A stretch of 64,000 bases of DNA from Enhygromyxa salina (lineage in GTDB: Bacteria; Myxococcota_A; Polyangia; Nannocystales; Nannocystaceae): positions 1 through 64,000 of the forward strand of contig NZ_PVNL01000110.1 of the NCBI RefSeq assembly GCF_002994635.1, written 5' to 3'. Positions 28,727 through 39,522 of this stretch are shown here, in pieces (the first letter of the stretch is position 1; each line of letters opens with the position of its first letter). The notes under the pieces were generated by a model, which did no database searches, was not told the DNA's origin, and saw only the letters and a program-made list of their open reading frames with translations. Position numbers and translations under genes: made by a program.

Positions 28727-30193
28727 ATGGACGTCGTCCTCCTCACCAGCATCCTCAGCAACACCAACCGGCTGTACCGGCCGTGGGGTCCGTACCAGCT
28801 CGCGTGGTACCTGCGCGAGCACGGCTACCAGGTCCAGGTGCTCGACTTCCTGCACAAGTTCGAGAAGTCCAAGATCCTCGAGCTGGTCTCCAAATTCATC
28901 GGCCCCGAGACCAAGATCGTCGGGTGGAACTGCATGTTCATGCCCGGTGACGAGAAGTGGTGGATCAAGCTGATCTGCGAGGAGATTGTCCCGGTGCTGC
29001 GCCGCCGGTTTCCCCACGTCAACTTCGTGACCGGCGGGGCCGCGGTCCACCAGGTCAACCGGCTGTATCGCAACCGGCGGGTGTTTGACTATCTGTTCTA
29101 CGGCCACGCCGAAGACACCCTGCTGGCGTTTTGTGAGCACGTGTATCGGGGCAAGACCCTGCCCGACACCGAGATCGTGCTTGGCAACAAGGTCATTCGT
29201 GAGACGGTGCCGCTGCCGCATCTGCGCAAGCGGTTCAAGATCGAGGAGTGCGCCCATATCTGGCACGAGCGCGACTGCATCGTGCCGGGTGAGAGCTTGC
29301 CGATCGAGATGGCGCGGGGCTGCATCTTCAAGTGTAAGTTCTGCCGGTATCCGTATATTGGCAAGAGCAAGAATGACTTTGGTCGGCGCATCGAATTCGT
29401 GCGTGACGAGATCATTCAGAACCACGAGCGGTTCGGGACCCACAACTATTACATGCTGGAGGACACCTTCAACGACAGCAACGACAAGGTCAACGCCTTC
29501 GCCGAGATGTCGCAAAAGCTGCCGTTCCGCATTGGGTTTGCCGCGTACCTACGCCCTGATCTGATCTGGAGCTTCCCCGGGCAGGCCGAGCAATTGCGCG
29601 CCGCAGGCCTGGTCTCGGGGTTCCTGGGGGTCGAGAGCCTGGGCGAGCAGAGCAGCCGGCTGATCGGCAAGGCGTGGAGCGGCCAGCACGCCCGCGCGTG
29701 GCTGCCCAAGCTCTATCACGACATCTGGCAGGGCCAGGTCACGTTCCGCACCAGCTTGATCATTGGGATCCCGCCGGACACCCGCGAGGACTTGTACGCC
29801 ACCCACCAGTGGGCCGTGGACAACGGCCTGCCCAACTGGAAGTGGCACGTCCTCAACGTCAACCGCGACCACCAGAGCGGCTGGATCAGCGAGTTCGACA
29901 AGAACGCCGACAGCTACGGGTTTGACTGGTACACCGAGTACGGCAAGACCCGGTGGAAGACCGCGGTCATGACCTGGCGGGACGCCAAGAACCTCCAGGC
30001 CGAGCTCGAGACGCTCGGCAAGCCGCACCAGATGCAAGATTGCTGGGGGCTGATCGAGCGCGGCACCTTTGGCTACGACCTGGCCGAGGACAAGCACCTG
30101 CTGATCGTGAAGATGGACCGCAAAGACGCGGCCACGCGGCGCGGTCAGTTCCTGGACGCGTACTACGATCGGGTGATGGCGCTGCCAGCGTAG
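28727..30193 (+). CDS. B12-binding radical SAM enzyme
   Basis: A 488-residue protein. The N-terminal 130 residues form a cobalamin-binding Rossmann-like domain (GPYQLAWYLREHGYQVQVLD, IVGWNCMFMPG, NFVTGGAAVHQVNRLY). The radical SAM core follows with the cluster motif C199-x3-C203-x2-C206 in EMARGCIFKCKFCRYP. Further core elements are YYMLEDTFNDSNDKV, GFLGVESLGEQSS and SLIIGIPPDTRED. Such enzymes do methylations or rearrangements at unactivated carbons. It converges on the DUF3050 gene with a 3-base gap, so it is physically tied to the synthetase run although on the other strand. Substrate unknown. Confidence 0.82.
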   Translation: MDVVLLTSILSNTNRLYRPWGPYQLAWYLREHGYQVQVLDFLHKFEKSKILELVSKFIGPETKIVGWNCMFMPGDEKWWIKLICEEIVPVLRRRFPHVNFVTGGAAVHQVNRLYRNRRVFDYLFYGHAEDTLLAFCEHVYRGKTLPDTEIVLGNKVIRETVPLPHLRKRFKIEECAHIWHERDCIVPGESLPIEMARGCIFKCKFCRYPYIGKSKNDFGRRIEFVRDEIIQNHERFGTHNYYMLEDTFNDSNDKVNAFAEMSQKLPFRIGFAAYLRPDLIWSFPGQAEQLRAAGLVSGFLGVESLGEQSSRLIGKAWSGQHARAWLPKLYHDIWQGQVTFRTSLIIGIPPDTREDLYATHQWAVDNGLPNWKWHVLNVNRDHQSGWISEFDKNADSYGFDWYTEYGKTRWKTAVMTWRDAKNLQAELETLGKPHQMQDCWGLIERGTFGYDLAEDKHLLIVKMDRKDAATRRGQFLDAYYDRVMALPA

Positions 30194-30196
30194 GGC

Positions 30197-30988
30197 CTAA
30201 TTGTGCCGCAGCTGCGGCAGCTCGGTTCGGATCGCCTGCTCGACCTCGTTCCACAGCCGGATCCGGGCCTCGAGGGCCTCGATCGCGGCCTGCTCGGCCT
30301 CGTGGATGTGGACCGGGTCATGCTCGCAGAGCGTCTCGACCAACGTAATCGCGGCCGGGCCATGGTGCTCGCCGTCGACCTCGATGTGCCGCTGTAGATA
30401 GTAGTGAAACTTGGGCGCCACGACCTCCGAGAGCTCGAGCCGATCGGCGATGTGCTGGAACATCTGCGGGATCACCTTCTCGCGGCCAAAACAGAACGCG
30501 GCGGCGATGATGTGGGGCTCGCCAGTGTCGATGAATTCAAAGGTGCGGTTCATGAAGCGCAGGCTGGGCGCCGGGACGTTCATGTTCTCCAGCGCATATT
30601 TGACGCCGTCGGTGGTGACGCAATTGACGAAGTCCTCGAGGCTGGTGGGGTCGGCCCCGACCTCGAGCATCGCCTGACAATAGAGATCATGATGGCTGAT
30701 CGAGCTCTCGCCATCCATGTCGATGTCGCTCTCTTCGGACAGCACGATCTCGTTGATTAGCCGGGCGGCGCCGCTGCGGATCCAGCGAGTGGGCACCCAG
30801 CAGGTGGTGCTGGGGCAGACATAGTGCTGCAGGCCCTTGGCCAGGCTCATGAAGTCCCACACGGCGAACACGTGGTGCTCCATGAACACGTGGAGCGCGT
30901 CAATGCTGTTGATGACGTCACCGCTGAGGAGCGGGTGCGCGTAGAGCTGCTCTGTCTTGGCTTTGATCTTGCCGAGTGGGAGTTTCAT
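30197..30988 (-). CDS. DUF3050 family protein (haem-oxygenase-like fold)
   Basis: A 263-residue DUF3050 protein. Characteristic segments are HPLLSGDVINSIDALHVFME, HHVFAVWDFMSLAKGLQ, RLINEIVLSEESD, SISHHDLYCQAMLEVGAD, FCFGREKVIPQMF and the helix RHIEVDGEHHGP. The spaced Glu/His/Asp residues (EHH, EESD, HIEVD..HH) could bind two metals. The family is usually grouped with the haem-oxygenase-like helical fold that includes dimetal oxidases of natural-product pathways. ATG overlaps the stop of the preceding synthetase (ATGA). It is the last gene of the run. Confidence 0.8.
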   Translation of the reverse strand: MKLPLGKIKAKTEQLYAHPLLSGDVINSIDALHVFMEHHVFAVWDFMSLAKGLQHYVCPSTTCWVPTRWIRSGAARLINEIVLSEESDIDMDGESSISHHDLYCQAMLEVGADPTSLEDFVNCVTTDGVKYALENMNVPAPSLRFMNRTFEFIDTGEPHIIAAAFCFGREKVIPQMFQHIADRLELSEVVAPKFHYYLQRHIEVDGEHHGPAAITLVETLCEHDPVHIHEAEQAAIEALEARIRLWNEVEQAIRTELPQLRHN

Positions 30989-32721
30989 GATGCACTGGAG
31001 TCCGTAGAGGGTGGGGCCGCGAGCACCCGCCGAAGCCAGGCCTCGAGCGTGATCAGCAGCCAGATCTTGGGCCCCCGTCGCTCGCGCAGTCCGGTCGTCT
31101 TGGGGCTCAAGAGTCGCTCGAGAAACGTGCGCTCGAAGATGCCGAACTTGGGCAGGCCGTCGAGCAGGCGCTCGTGTGCGTAGTTGCGCAGCGGGCCGTA
31201 AAACCATGACTCCACCGGGACGCCCATGCCGCTCTTGGGGCGGTCGAGGATCGGGCGCGGAAGCAAGTCTTCTACGGCGGCCTTGAGCAGGTATTTCTCG
31301 ACCGCGCCGTGGAGCTTGAGCTGCGGCGGGATCGTGAACGCGGTCTCGACCACGGGGCGGTCGAGCAGCGGCGAGCGGCCGCGCACGCCAAAGCTGCCGC
31401 TCAGCGCGTCGACCTTGGGCAGAATGTGGTGACCCGCCTTGAGCACCAAATTCATCATCATCAGCTTGTTGACGAAGGTGCCCCAGCGCGGATCTGCGAA
31501 CAGCGGGGCGAGCTCGCTCTCGAGCACGTCGCCAGCGATGCGCTCGCGGGCCTCGGCCGTGAGCAGCGCTGCGATGTCGTCGTAGGCCCGCTCGTGCGCG
31601 CGCAGGTAGGTGCGCTCGCGCTGGAAGCGCTCGCCGGGCCGGTTGCGGGCGTCACCGTAGAGCTCGGCCAAGACCATGGGAAGGTTCTTGGGGCCGCCAA
31701 AGCAGGGATCGCCGCCCTCGCCGTTGAGCAGCACGCCGACGTGCTGGGTCGCCTCGCGAAACAACAGGCCGTTGGGCACGGACAGCGGATCGCCGACCGG
31801 TCGGTCGAAGCACGCGGCGACGTCATCCATGTGGTGGACGACGGCGGCGGGCGAGATCTCGAGGATCGTATGATCGGTCCCGCAGTGCTCGGCGACCATC
31901 GTGCTCCACGCCAGCTCGTTGGGGTATTTGTCGCCAAACGAGATCGAGAAGGTCTCGAGCGGGGCCTTTGAAACGTGGCGGGCGACCGCGACGACGAGGC
32001 TCGAGTCGAGGCCGCCCGAGAGGCTGCAGCCCATGCGCTCGTGCTGGTTGAGGCGGCGCAGCACGGCGGTCTCGATCCGCTCGCGCAGCTCCTGGCGCAG
32101 CTGATCAGCGTGCGAGACCGGCAGCATCTGGGTCTCGCCTGGGGGCGACCAGTACTGGGTGCGCGTCACTCCGCCGGACGTGAGCCGGACGATCTCGCCG
32201 GGCATCACTGCCCGGATGCCGTCGACGAGGGTCCGCTCGCCCGGCACATAGGCGCAGGCCAGGTACTGGGCGACGCCGACAGGGTCGATGGTCCGCGGCA
32301 CCAACCCGGTCGCGAGCAGGGCCCGGACGGTCGAGGCGAACACGTACCCGGCGGGGGTCAGCGCGTAGAACAAGCTGCGCTCACCGATCGGATCGCGCGC
32401 GAGGCACAGCGCCCCGTCGGCGTCGACCCACGCGAGGGCGAACGCACCGTCGATCTCGCGCAGTCCCTCGGCGCTGCGGCGGGTGGCGAAGGCCTCGGTC
32501 GAGGCGACGGGGCGGTCTCCCAGCCAGCACGCGTCGTAGTCGGCGACGAGCTGACCAGGTTGACCGCCATCGAGCACGCTGGCCTCGGCGCCCAGCGCTG
32601 TGATCAGGGCATCGCGCGGGCCGGGGGCGAGGGGACGCGCGCCGCCGCCGATCCGACCGACCGGACGGAGGCGCTCCGCGTCAAAGCTCCCGGGTGACGC
32701 CGCGACCACGCGCGCGGGCAT
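30985..32721 (-). CDS. Asparagine-synthetase-like protein 1, glutaminase Cys absent
   Basis: A 578-residue AsnB homologue. The C-terminal ATP-pyrophosphatase domain is intact (CSLSGGLDSSLVVAVA, loop near residue 235; LNGEGGDPCFGGPKN; VRGRSPLLDRPVVE; RPKSGMGVPVESW). The N-terminal Ntn domain is degraded: it begins MPARVVAASPGSFDAERL instead of MCG(I/V), has no HRGPD block, and keeps only the later strands (LREIDGAFALAWVD, LARDPIGERSLFYA). It probably makes amides from an amine or ammonia, not from glutamine. ATG overlaps the TAA of the preceding gene (TAATG). The target carboxylate is unknown. Confidence 0.8.
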   Translation of the reverse strand: MPARVVAASPGSFDAERLRPVGRIGGGARPLAPGPRDALITALGAEASVLDGGQPGQLVADYDACWLGDRPVASTEAFATRRSAEGLREIDGAFALAWVDADGALCLARDPIGERSLFYALTPAGYVFASTVRALLATGLVPRTIDPVGVAQYLACAYVPGERTLVDGIRAVMPGEIVRLTSGGVTRTQYWSPPGETQMLPVSHADQLRQELRERIETAVLRRLNQHERMGCSLSGGLDSSLVVAVARHVSKAPLETFSISFGDKYPNELAWSTMVAEHCGTDHTILEISPAAVVHHMDDVAACFDRPVGDPLSVPNGLLFREATQHVGVLLNGEGGDPCFGGPKNLPMVLAELYGDARNRPGERFQRERTYLRAHERAYDDIAALLTAEARERIAGDVLESELAPLFADPRWGTFVNKLMMMNLVLKAGHHILPKVDALSGSFGVRGRSPLLDRPVVETAFTIPPQLKLHGAVEKYLLKAAVEDLLPRPILDRPKSGMGVPVESWFYGPLRNYAHERLLDGLPKFGIFERTFLERLLSPKTTGLRERRGPKIWLLITLEAWLRRVLAAPPSTDSSAS

Positions 32722-33638
32722 TAATCGAGCTCCTCGCCCGCGGCGATCCGCCTGTGCTTGCCAGGGCCGAACAGCAGCTTGTCGGTGTAGACCTCGCCCA
32801 CGCGGGGGCCTTCGGGCTCGTCGAGCAGCGCGCCGTAGCGGCGGCTGGCTCGGAACAGCCGCCGCATCACCTTCTCGGGGCGGACCACGGCGAAGTCCAA
32901 CATGTGGCGCGACAGCCACTCGGCGTCGGGGTCATTGGAATCATTGGCGTGGCCGACGGGATCGAGCGGATGCCACAGATCGCTGTAGAGCTCGCGGTGT
33001 GCGGGCATCAGCCCGGCGTCGATCACATAGCCGTGCTCACGAAACCACCCATCCTCGGTGACCAGCCGGCGCGCCATCGCGCAGCCCTCGACCGAGGCGT
33101 CGTGGATCGCGATCACGATGATCTGCGGGTTCTTGCGCAGCATGCCGCGGATCATCTCGAAGCGATCGGCCGGGTGACCATCGATCGAAAGCACCGCCGA
33201 GTTGGTCTCGAAGTGGAAGTTATTGCAGAGCAGGAAGTCGACGATCCACGCGTGGTCGGTGATCACCACGCGATCGAACGAGTAGTCGCCAATATCTGCC
33301 TCGCGCAAGGTCGGGGCCCCACCCTGGGTCGGCCACGGCGTCACCAGAGTCTCTGGCGCCCCGTGCACGGCCAGCCAGCGGCTCCACAGCGAGTCGAACA
33401 GCTCGCGCGCGACCGGGCCAATGGTCCGGCGCAGGTCGTAGTAGAGCTGCTCGGCGGTGAACCGGAGCTTGCCCTCGGCCGAGGCCCGGTCGATCACGCG
33501 GGCAAACATCTTGTCCGCGATGACGTCCCCGGCGCGAGGCGAGAACGCGATCTCGCTGCCGCAATTGGGGCAGCGCTTGTCTTCGGCCGGGGCCGATCGC
33601 CAGGCGTTTGTGCCTTTCCCGCATCGAATACAATTCAT
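32721..33638 (-). CDS. Unknown zinc-ribbon protein, partner of AsnB-like 1/2
   Basis: A 305-residue protein. The N-terminus has a zinc ribbon (CIRCG, then CPNCG). A segment LRFTAEQLYYDLRRTI follows, then a core with DYSFDRVVITDHAWIVDFLL, FHFETNSAVLSIDGHP and IIVIAIHDASVEGCAMARRL. The same core occurs in the 255-residue protein at 38755, also coupled to a synthetase. The order LYYxLRR, then beta/alpha units ending in HDxSxxG, recalls Spo11/TopoVI-A-type winged helix plus TOPRIM folds, but acidic TOPRIM residues are only partly present. Coupled on both sides: ATGA with AsnB-like 2 and TAATG with AsnB-like 1. Confidence 0.65.
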   Translation of the reverse strand: MNCIRCGKGTNAWRSAPAEDKRCPNCGSEIAFSPRAGDVIADKMFARVIDRASAEGKLRFTAEQLYYDLRRTIGPVARELFDSLWSRWLAVHGAPETLVTPWPTQGGAPTLREADIGDYSFDRVVITDHAWIVDFLLCNNFHFETNSAVLSIDGHPADRFEMIRGMLRKNPQIIVIAIHDASVEGCAMARRLVTEDGWFREHGYVIDAGLMPAHRELYSDLWHPLDPVGHANDSNDPDAEWLSRHMLDFAVVRPEKVMRRLFRASRRYGALLDEPEGPRVGEVYTDKLLFGPGKHRRIAAGEELD

Positions 33639-35392
33639 GGTACGCCTCGCGCTTTTCCACGCCGATCAATGTAGGCGCGCATCCACAGTTCGAGCATCAG
33701 CAGCGCCCACAGCTTCTCGCCAATCCGGCGGGGTCGCAGCTCATGTGAGATGTCCCGACCCGCCCGCAGTCGTGACACGTAGGCCGGCTGAAACAGCCCG
33801 CGCCGCTCGAGCGAGTCGGGGCCGAGCAGCTCGGTGGCGACGTCGCGCAGCGGGCCCAGCACCCAGTCGGTCGTGGGCACGCACATGCCCGACTTCTGGC
33901 GCCAGACGATCTCGTCGGGGAGCCGGCCGGACATGGCCCGCTTGAGCACGGCCTTCTCGCACACGCCCTGCAATTTGTGGCGAGGGCTGAGGGTGAACGA
34001 GGCCTCGGTCAGGGCCCGATCGAACAGCGGCGAGCGGACGTCCAGGCCAAAGCTGCCCGCGATCCGCTCGGCCCTCGGCATGATGTTGTCGAAGCCCTTG
34101 ATCGCAATGTCGGTCTTGCGCAGCCGACCCATGAACGTGGTGAGGTCTTCGCTGCCAAGCTCGCGCTCGAGCAGCTCGAGGCGCTCGTCGCCGTCGCCCA
34201 TCTGCGCGCGGATGTCGGCGGCGAACTCGTGGGTGTAGAGATCGTCCTCGAGCCGGTAGAAGCGGTGGTAGGCGCCGAGGTAGGCCTTGGCGCGGCTGTG
34301 GGCGCTGGGCGTGGGCGTGTAGACCTCGGCGGCGATCATCGGCTTGTTGGTCCACCCGCCGAACAGCTGATCCCCACCTTCGCCGTTGAACACCGCGGTC
34401 AGGCCATCGCGGCTGGCGGCCCGCGCGAGCAGGTAGTGCGGCCCGGTCACGCCGTCGCCAAACGGGAGGTCCATGCGCCACGCGAGGTCAGGCAGGATCG
34501 GCGCGACCGCGTCGGGCCGGGCGTCGACCAGGCTGAGCGGCAGGCCCAGCGACTGCGCGACCAGCATGGCCTCGTCGCGCTCGACGCTCTGCTCGCCAAA
34601 GTCGAGGGTGTACGCACGGACCGGGACGTCGAGCTCGTGCAGCCACCGGCCGATCGCCGACGAGTCCAGGCCGCCCGACAGGTACAGGCCGATCCCCTGC
34701 GCGGTCGGCAGCCGACCCTTCACCGCGGCTTGCGACAGCGCCTCGACCATGGCCGTGGCGGCTGCGTCGGCCTCGAGCTCGGGATCGAGGGCCTCGACCA
34801 GGCGCAGGTACGGCCGCTCGGTCCACGCGCCATCGTGCAGCTCGACGACGCGGCCGGGCGAGACCCGACGAACACCTCGCACGGGCATGCGATCGCCGGC
34901 GACAAACGAGAAGGTCAGGTAGCTGTGGATCGCCCGTGGATCGATCTCGACGGGCAGGTCCGGGATCGCCAGCAGCTGCTTGAGCTCGCTGGCGAAGTAG
35001 ACGACGCCGCGATGCTCGACCCAGTAGATCGAGCGCAGCCCAAACGGATCGCAGATGATCGTGAGCCGACCCGCGTCCGCGTCCCAGGCCGCCGCGGCGA
35101 AGCTGCCGTCGAGGCGGTTGCGGGTGGGGTCCGGGCTCGACACGCACGCCAGGATCGCGGCGGCCGGACAGGCCACGCTGGGCGAGAGGTCGCCGGCACA
35201 CGCGACCGCATAGCGGCCGCGCTCGAGGATCGACGCTGCCTGCCCGGGCCGACCGCGCCAGGTTCGGTAGCCGAGCGCGGCGCCCGGCAACCACGCACGC
35301 TCGACCTGGTCACCGCGGTGGCCGATCGCGTCGAGCATGAGCTCGAGGGTCGCCGGGTCGGCCTCGCCGACCCATCCGCAGATCCCGCTCAA
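33635..35392 (-). CDS. Asparagine-synthetase-like protein 2, Cys2 replaced by Ser
   Basis: A 585-residue AsnB homologue. The best start is a TTG at 35392, giving MSGICGWVGE in register with the usual MCGIxG, so the glutaminase nucleophile is Ser instead of Cys. No ATG or GTG fits upstream. The rest of the Ntn domain is fairly complete (DAIGHRGDQ, RLDGSFAAAAWD). The synthetase domain keeps LYLSGGLDSSAIGRW, FNGEGGDQLFGG, DVRSPLFDRALTE and RQKSGMCVPTTDW. It is expected to activate a carboxylate as AMP ester and use a non-glutamine amine. It starts 30 bases after the 239-residue gene, and its stop overlaps the next ATG. Confidence 0.8.
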   Translation of the reverse strand: MSGICGWVGEADPATLELMLDAIGHRGDQVERAWLPGAALGYRTWRGRPGQAASILERGRYAVACAGDLSPSVACPAAAILACVSSPDPTRNRLDGSFAAAAWDADAGRLTIICDPFGLRSIYWVEHRGVVYFASELKQLLAIPDLPVEIDPRAIHSYLTFSFVAGDRMPVRGVRRVSPGRVVELHDGAWTERPYLRLVEALDPELEADAAATAMVEALSQAAVKGRLPTAQGIGLYLSGGLDSSAIGRWLHELDVPVRAYTLDFGEQSVERDEAMLVAQSLGLPLSLVDARPDAVAPILPDLAWRMDLPFGDGVTGPHYLLARAASRDGLTAVFNGEGGDQLFGGWTNKPMIAAEVYTPTPSAHSRAKAYLGAYHRFYRLEDDLYTHEFAADIRAQMGDGDERLELLERELGSEDLTTFMGRLRKTDIAIKGFDNIMPRAERIAGSFGLDVRSPLFDRALTEASFTLSPRHKLQGVCEKAVLKRAMSGRLPDEIVWRQKSGMCVPTTDWVLGPLRDVATELLGPDSLERRGLFQPAYVSRLRAGRDISHELRPRRIGEKLWALLMLELWMRAYIDRRGKARGVP

Positions 35393-35421
35393 CGCCGCCC
35401 CATTGTCATGCCAGCCCCGGA

Positions 35422-36141
35422 TCAGCCCAGCAGTCGCAGACGAAATTCCATGGCGATGCTGCGGTTGCCGACTTCTTTGGCGGCGGCTTGCGCAGCGAAC
35501 TGGGCGGTGCGGGCGAGCTCGACGATCAGGCCGTCGATCGCGTCGGCTTCCGGGTCGTCGGAGCAAGTGGTGCTCTCGGCGTCGAGCCGGCGCAAGGTCG
35601 CGAGCGCGGCTGTCGCCATGGCCAGCGCCTCGGCGCCGCCGGAGTCGGCCACGGCGTCACGGATCTCCGGCTCGCTCAGGGTGTCGATCAGGAGCACGAG
35701 ATCCTCGGCGTAGCTCTGATCGTCGCCGCCCGGCTGCGCGGTCTCGGTCAGGACCCGCTTGATCACCGTCATCACGTCCTCCGCGTCGGGCCCACCCGTG
35801 GCCCGGAGCCGCCGATAGGTCGCCGACAGGACCGAGCGGGCCCGTGTGCGGCCGTTTTTGGCCTGGACGAGGCCGAGCACGTAGTTGGAGTCGGTGACCT
35901 TGAGCCCCGCCCGCGCGCGGGTGGACTGGCTGCGGGCGGCGGCCGCCTCACGAGCGGCGGCGAGCAGGTTCGCGTCGGCTTGACTGAACCCATGCAGCCG
36001 CAGCTCGCCACCGAACCGCCCGTGCGCGGTCAGGGTCTGGCGGGCCTGGGCCAGGACCTCTTCGGTGCCAAAGCGGCGGCCGATCCGGGCCAAGAACGCC
36101 CGGCCGCTCGGCGACATTGAAGCGAGGGGATCGAGCGACAT
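35422..36141 (-). CDS. Unknown 239-residue helical protein
   Basis: Predicted soluble, Ala/Arg-rich and mostly helical, without signal peptide or membrane segment. It has a basic N-terminal half (AREAAAARSQSTRARAGLKV, RTRARSVLSATYRRLRA), a middle acidic part (DDQSYAEDLVLLIDTLSEPE) and a C-terminal helix (AAQAAAKEVGNRSIAMEFRL). ATG at 36141 is 7 bases after the MopE-type lipoprotein stop; a second ATG at 36117 is possible. It belongs to the synthetase run by position. No family recognised. It might be a scaffold or, less likely, a substrate protein. Confidence 0.6.
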   Translation of the reverse strand: MSLDPLASMSPSGRAFLARIGRRFGTEEVLAQARQTLTAHGRFGGELRLHGFSQADANLLAAAREAAAARSQSTRARAGLKVTDSNYVLGLVQAKNGRTRARSVLSATYRRLRATGGPDAEDVMTVIKRVLTETAQPGGDDQSYAEDLVLLIDTLSEPEIRDAVADSGGAEALAMATAALATLRRLDAESTTCSDDPEADAIDGLIVELARTAQFAAQAAAKEVGNRSIAMEFRLRLLG

Positions 36142-36148
36142 GGTCGGA

Positions 36149-38014
<1,866 letters not shown>

Positions 38015-38083
38015 CGGTTCGTCTTTCGAGCGGGCCAGCGACCGGCCGATTCTAGCCGCGATTATAGTCCGAGTCTCAGCAGT

Positions 38084-38758
38084 CTAGCGAAGGTAGGTCC
38101 GGTTCAACATGGGGTGAGTGCCGTCTGTCGGTCCCCAGTCGGAGTCGGGGTGGAAGGCGATGATGTCGAGAGATGTCCCACTCTCGGCGGTCGAGAACGC
38201 ATGCATCTCATGGGCGGGGAGCAAGAACATGCTCCCGGGCTGCAGCGCCAGCCGCCAGTCCGTACCGCCCGGTCCTGGACCAAAGGCGAACCCGGAGCCA
38301 CCCGCGACCACGCCCAGGCGGATGCTGGGGTGACTGTGCACGCTCTGGTGCACACCCGTCGGGAAGTGGAGCAGGTTCAAGACCGGGTCGCCCTGCCGGG
38401 CCGGAGCGACGAGCACGGAGTCCGAGCAGCCGTCGATGTACGCCAGCCGCCCTTGGGCCTCGACGCTGCCGGCCTGGGCCAGGCATCGGTAGCCAAACCG
38501 CTCGATCACGACGGTGAGCCCGTCGGCGCGGACCTGGACCGGGCCCGGACACGCAAAGTAGGTGCCCGCCTGACCGGTGACCTGCAGCGTCCGCGTCTCG
38601 ATCTGGGCCGAGCCGTCGACGACGTAGCCATAGAAGCTCGAGATCGGACTGCCGAGCTCGGCCTCGCCGCGCAGCGCCGTCATCCGCGAGGGATACATCG
38701 TGGCGGTCGCATCGATCGCCGCGTCGTGAGGGGGTGTAGCGATCAGCTCCATGGTCAT
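38084..38758 (-). CDS. Cupin-domain protein
   Basis: A 224-residue protein with a C-terminal cupin. Motif 1 is VHQSVHSHPSIRLGVVAGGSG, giving His-x-His and a downstream position for Glu that is here Arg/Leu-rich, and motif 2 is PGSMFLLPAHEMHAFST. The N-terminal half has a second, weaker beta-barrel (FYGYVVDGSAQIETRTLQVTGQ), so it may be bicupin. It could bind Fe/Mn and act as oxygenase or isomerase on the pathway intermediate. ATG at 38758 overlaps the stop of the preceding gene (ATGA). Exact reaction unknown. Confidence 0.7.
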   Translation of the reverse strand: MTMELIATPPHDAAIDATATMYPSRMTALRGEAELGSPISSFYGYVVDGSAQIETRTLQVTGQAGTYFACPGPVQVRADGLTVVIERFGYRCLAQAGSVEAQGRLAYIDGCSDSVLVAPARQGDPVLNLLHFPTGVHQSVHSHPSIRLGVVAGGSGFAFGPGPGGTDWRLALQPGSMFLLPAHEMHAFSTAESGTSLDIIAFHPDSDWGPTDGTHPMLNRTYLR

Positions 38759-39522
38759 CCAAACCCGACGTCTTCCGCACCTCGGGAGACGTGTCGGTAG
38801 ATCCAGCGCATAGCTCGCAGTGGCGTGAGCTCTTCGAGCAGCGCGTAGCTGCCCGCGGGAAGCTGGGCCTTGGGTCCGGCCGACGGCGGCGCGGCCTGGG
38901 GACCGCGGACCGGGATCCGCAGGCGATACGCCCACGGCACGGTCAACCCAACCGGAAACAGCGCAGCGGCCTCGTGCCCACCGAGCTGCTCGTCGATGCT
39001 CGCTAGCCAGGCGTCGCTCGCCGAGCTGCAGTCGTGGATCGCGAGGAAGGTGGTGCGCAGGCCAGCGTCGAGCTGGGCCCGGATCCGGCCCCACACGTGG
39101 CTGGGGAACTCGGGCGGCACGGTCAGCGCGATCTCGATCTCGCGATGAAAGCCGTTGGCGATCAGCATCAGGCACAGGTCCATGCGCTGAAACAGGGCGA
39201 CGCGGGCGATCGAGTAGTCGAACAGATCCGCGGGGAGATCGTGAGCCTCGAGCTCCGCGGGCCCGACCCCTGGAATTGCCTGCTCGGGACGGATCAGCCG
39301 GTCCAGGCCCCCAGCGGATCCGTGCTCGCGCTCGTACGCTGCCAACGTCGCCTCGAACTCGCGCTCGCACGCTTCGATGTCGGGGCCTGGATCCGCCCAC
39401 ACGCGGCGGCGACACAGCTCGAACATCAAGCAGCGCCGCGTGAACCAAAATTTGCCGGGCCCGGACAGGGCTTCAGTCGCCGCAAAGATCGTCTGCGGGT
39501 CGAGGGGGCGGAGCGCGTTCAT
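38755..39522 (-). CDS. Unknown protein, paralogue of the 305-residue partner; coupled to AsnB-like 3
   Basis: A 255-residue protein without the zinc ribbon but with the same core as the protein at 32721: FWFTRRCLMFELCRRR, FDYSIARVALFQRMDLCLML, NGFHREIEIALTVPPEFP, IRAQLDAG, TFLAIHDCSSASDA and a C-terminal LTPLRAMRWIYRHVSR matching VRPEKVMRRLFRASRR. Its ATG overlaps the stop of AsnB-like 3 and its stop overlaps the cupin ATG (ATGA twice). The repeated pairing with synthetases suggests that it is a dedicated partner, for instance a substrate- or carrier-binding subunit. A degenerate TOPRIM-like fold is only a guess. Confidence 0.65.
   Translation of the reverse strand: MNALRPLDPQTIFAATEALSGPGKFWFTRRCLMFELCRRRVWADPGPDIEACEREFEATLAAYEREHGSAGGLDRLIRPEQAIPGVGPAELEAHDLPADLFDYSIARVALFQRMDLCLMLIANGFHREIEIALTVPPEFPSHVWGRIRAQLDAGLRTTFLAIHDCSSASDAWLASIDEQLGGHEAAALFPVGLTVPWAYRLRIPVRGPQAAPPSAGPKAQLPAGSYALLEELTPLRAMRWIYRHVSRGAEDVGFG

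Noticed and set aside
30206..30221. Palindrome TGCCGCAGCTGCGGCA as a stand-alone terminator
   Set aside because: It lies within the last codons of the DUF3050 gene and has no T-run. It could help end both convergent transcripts, but coding constraint explains it equally well.
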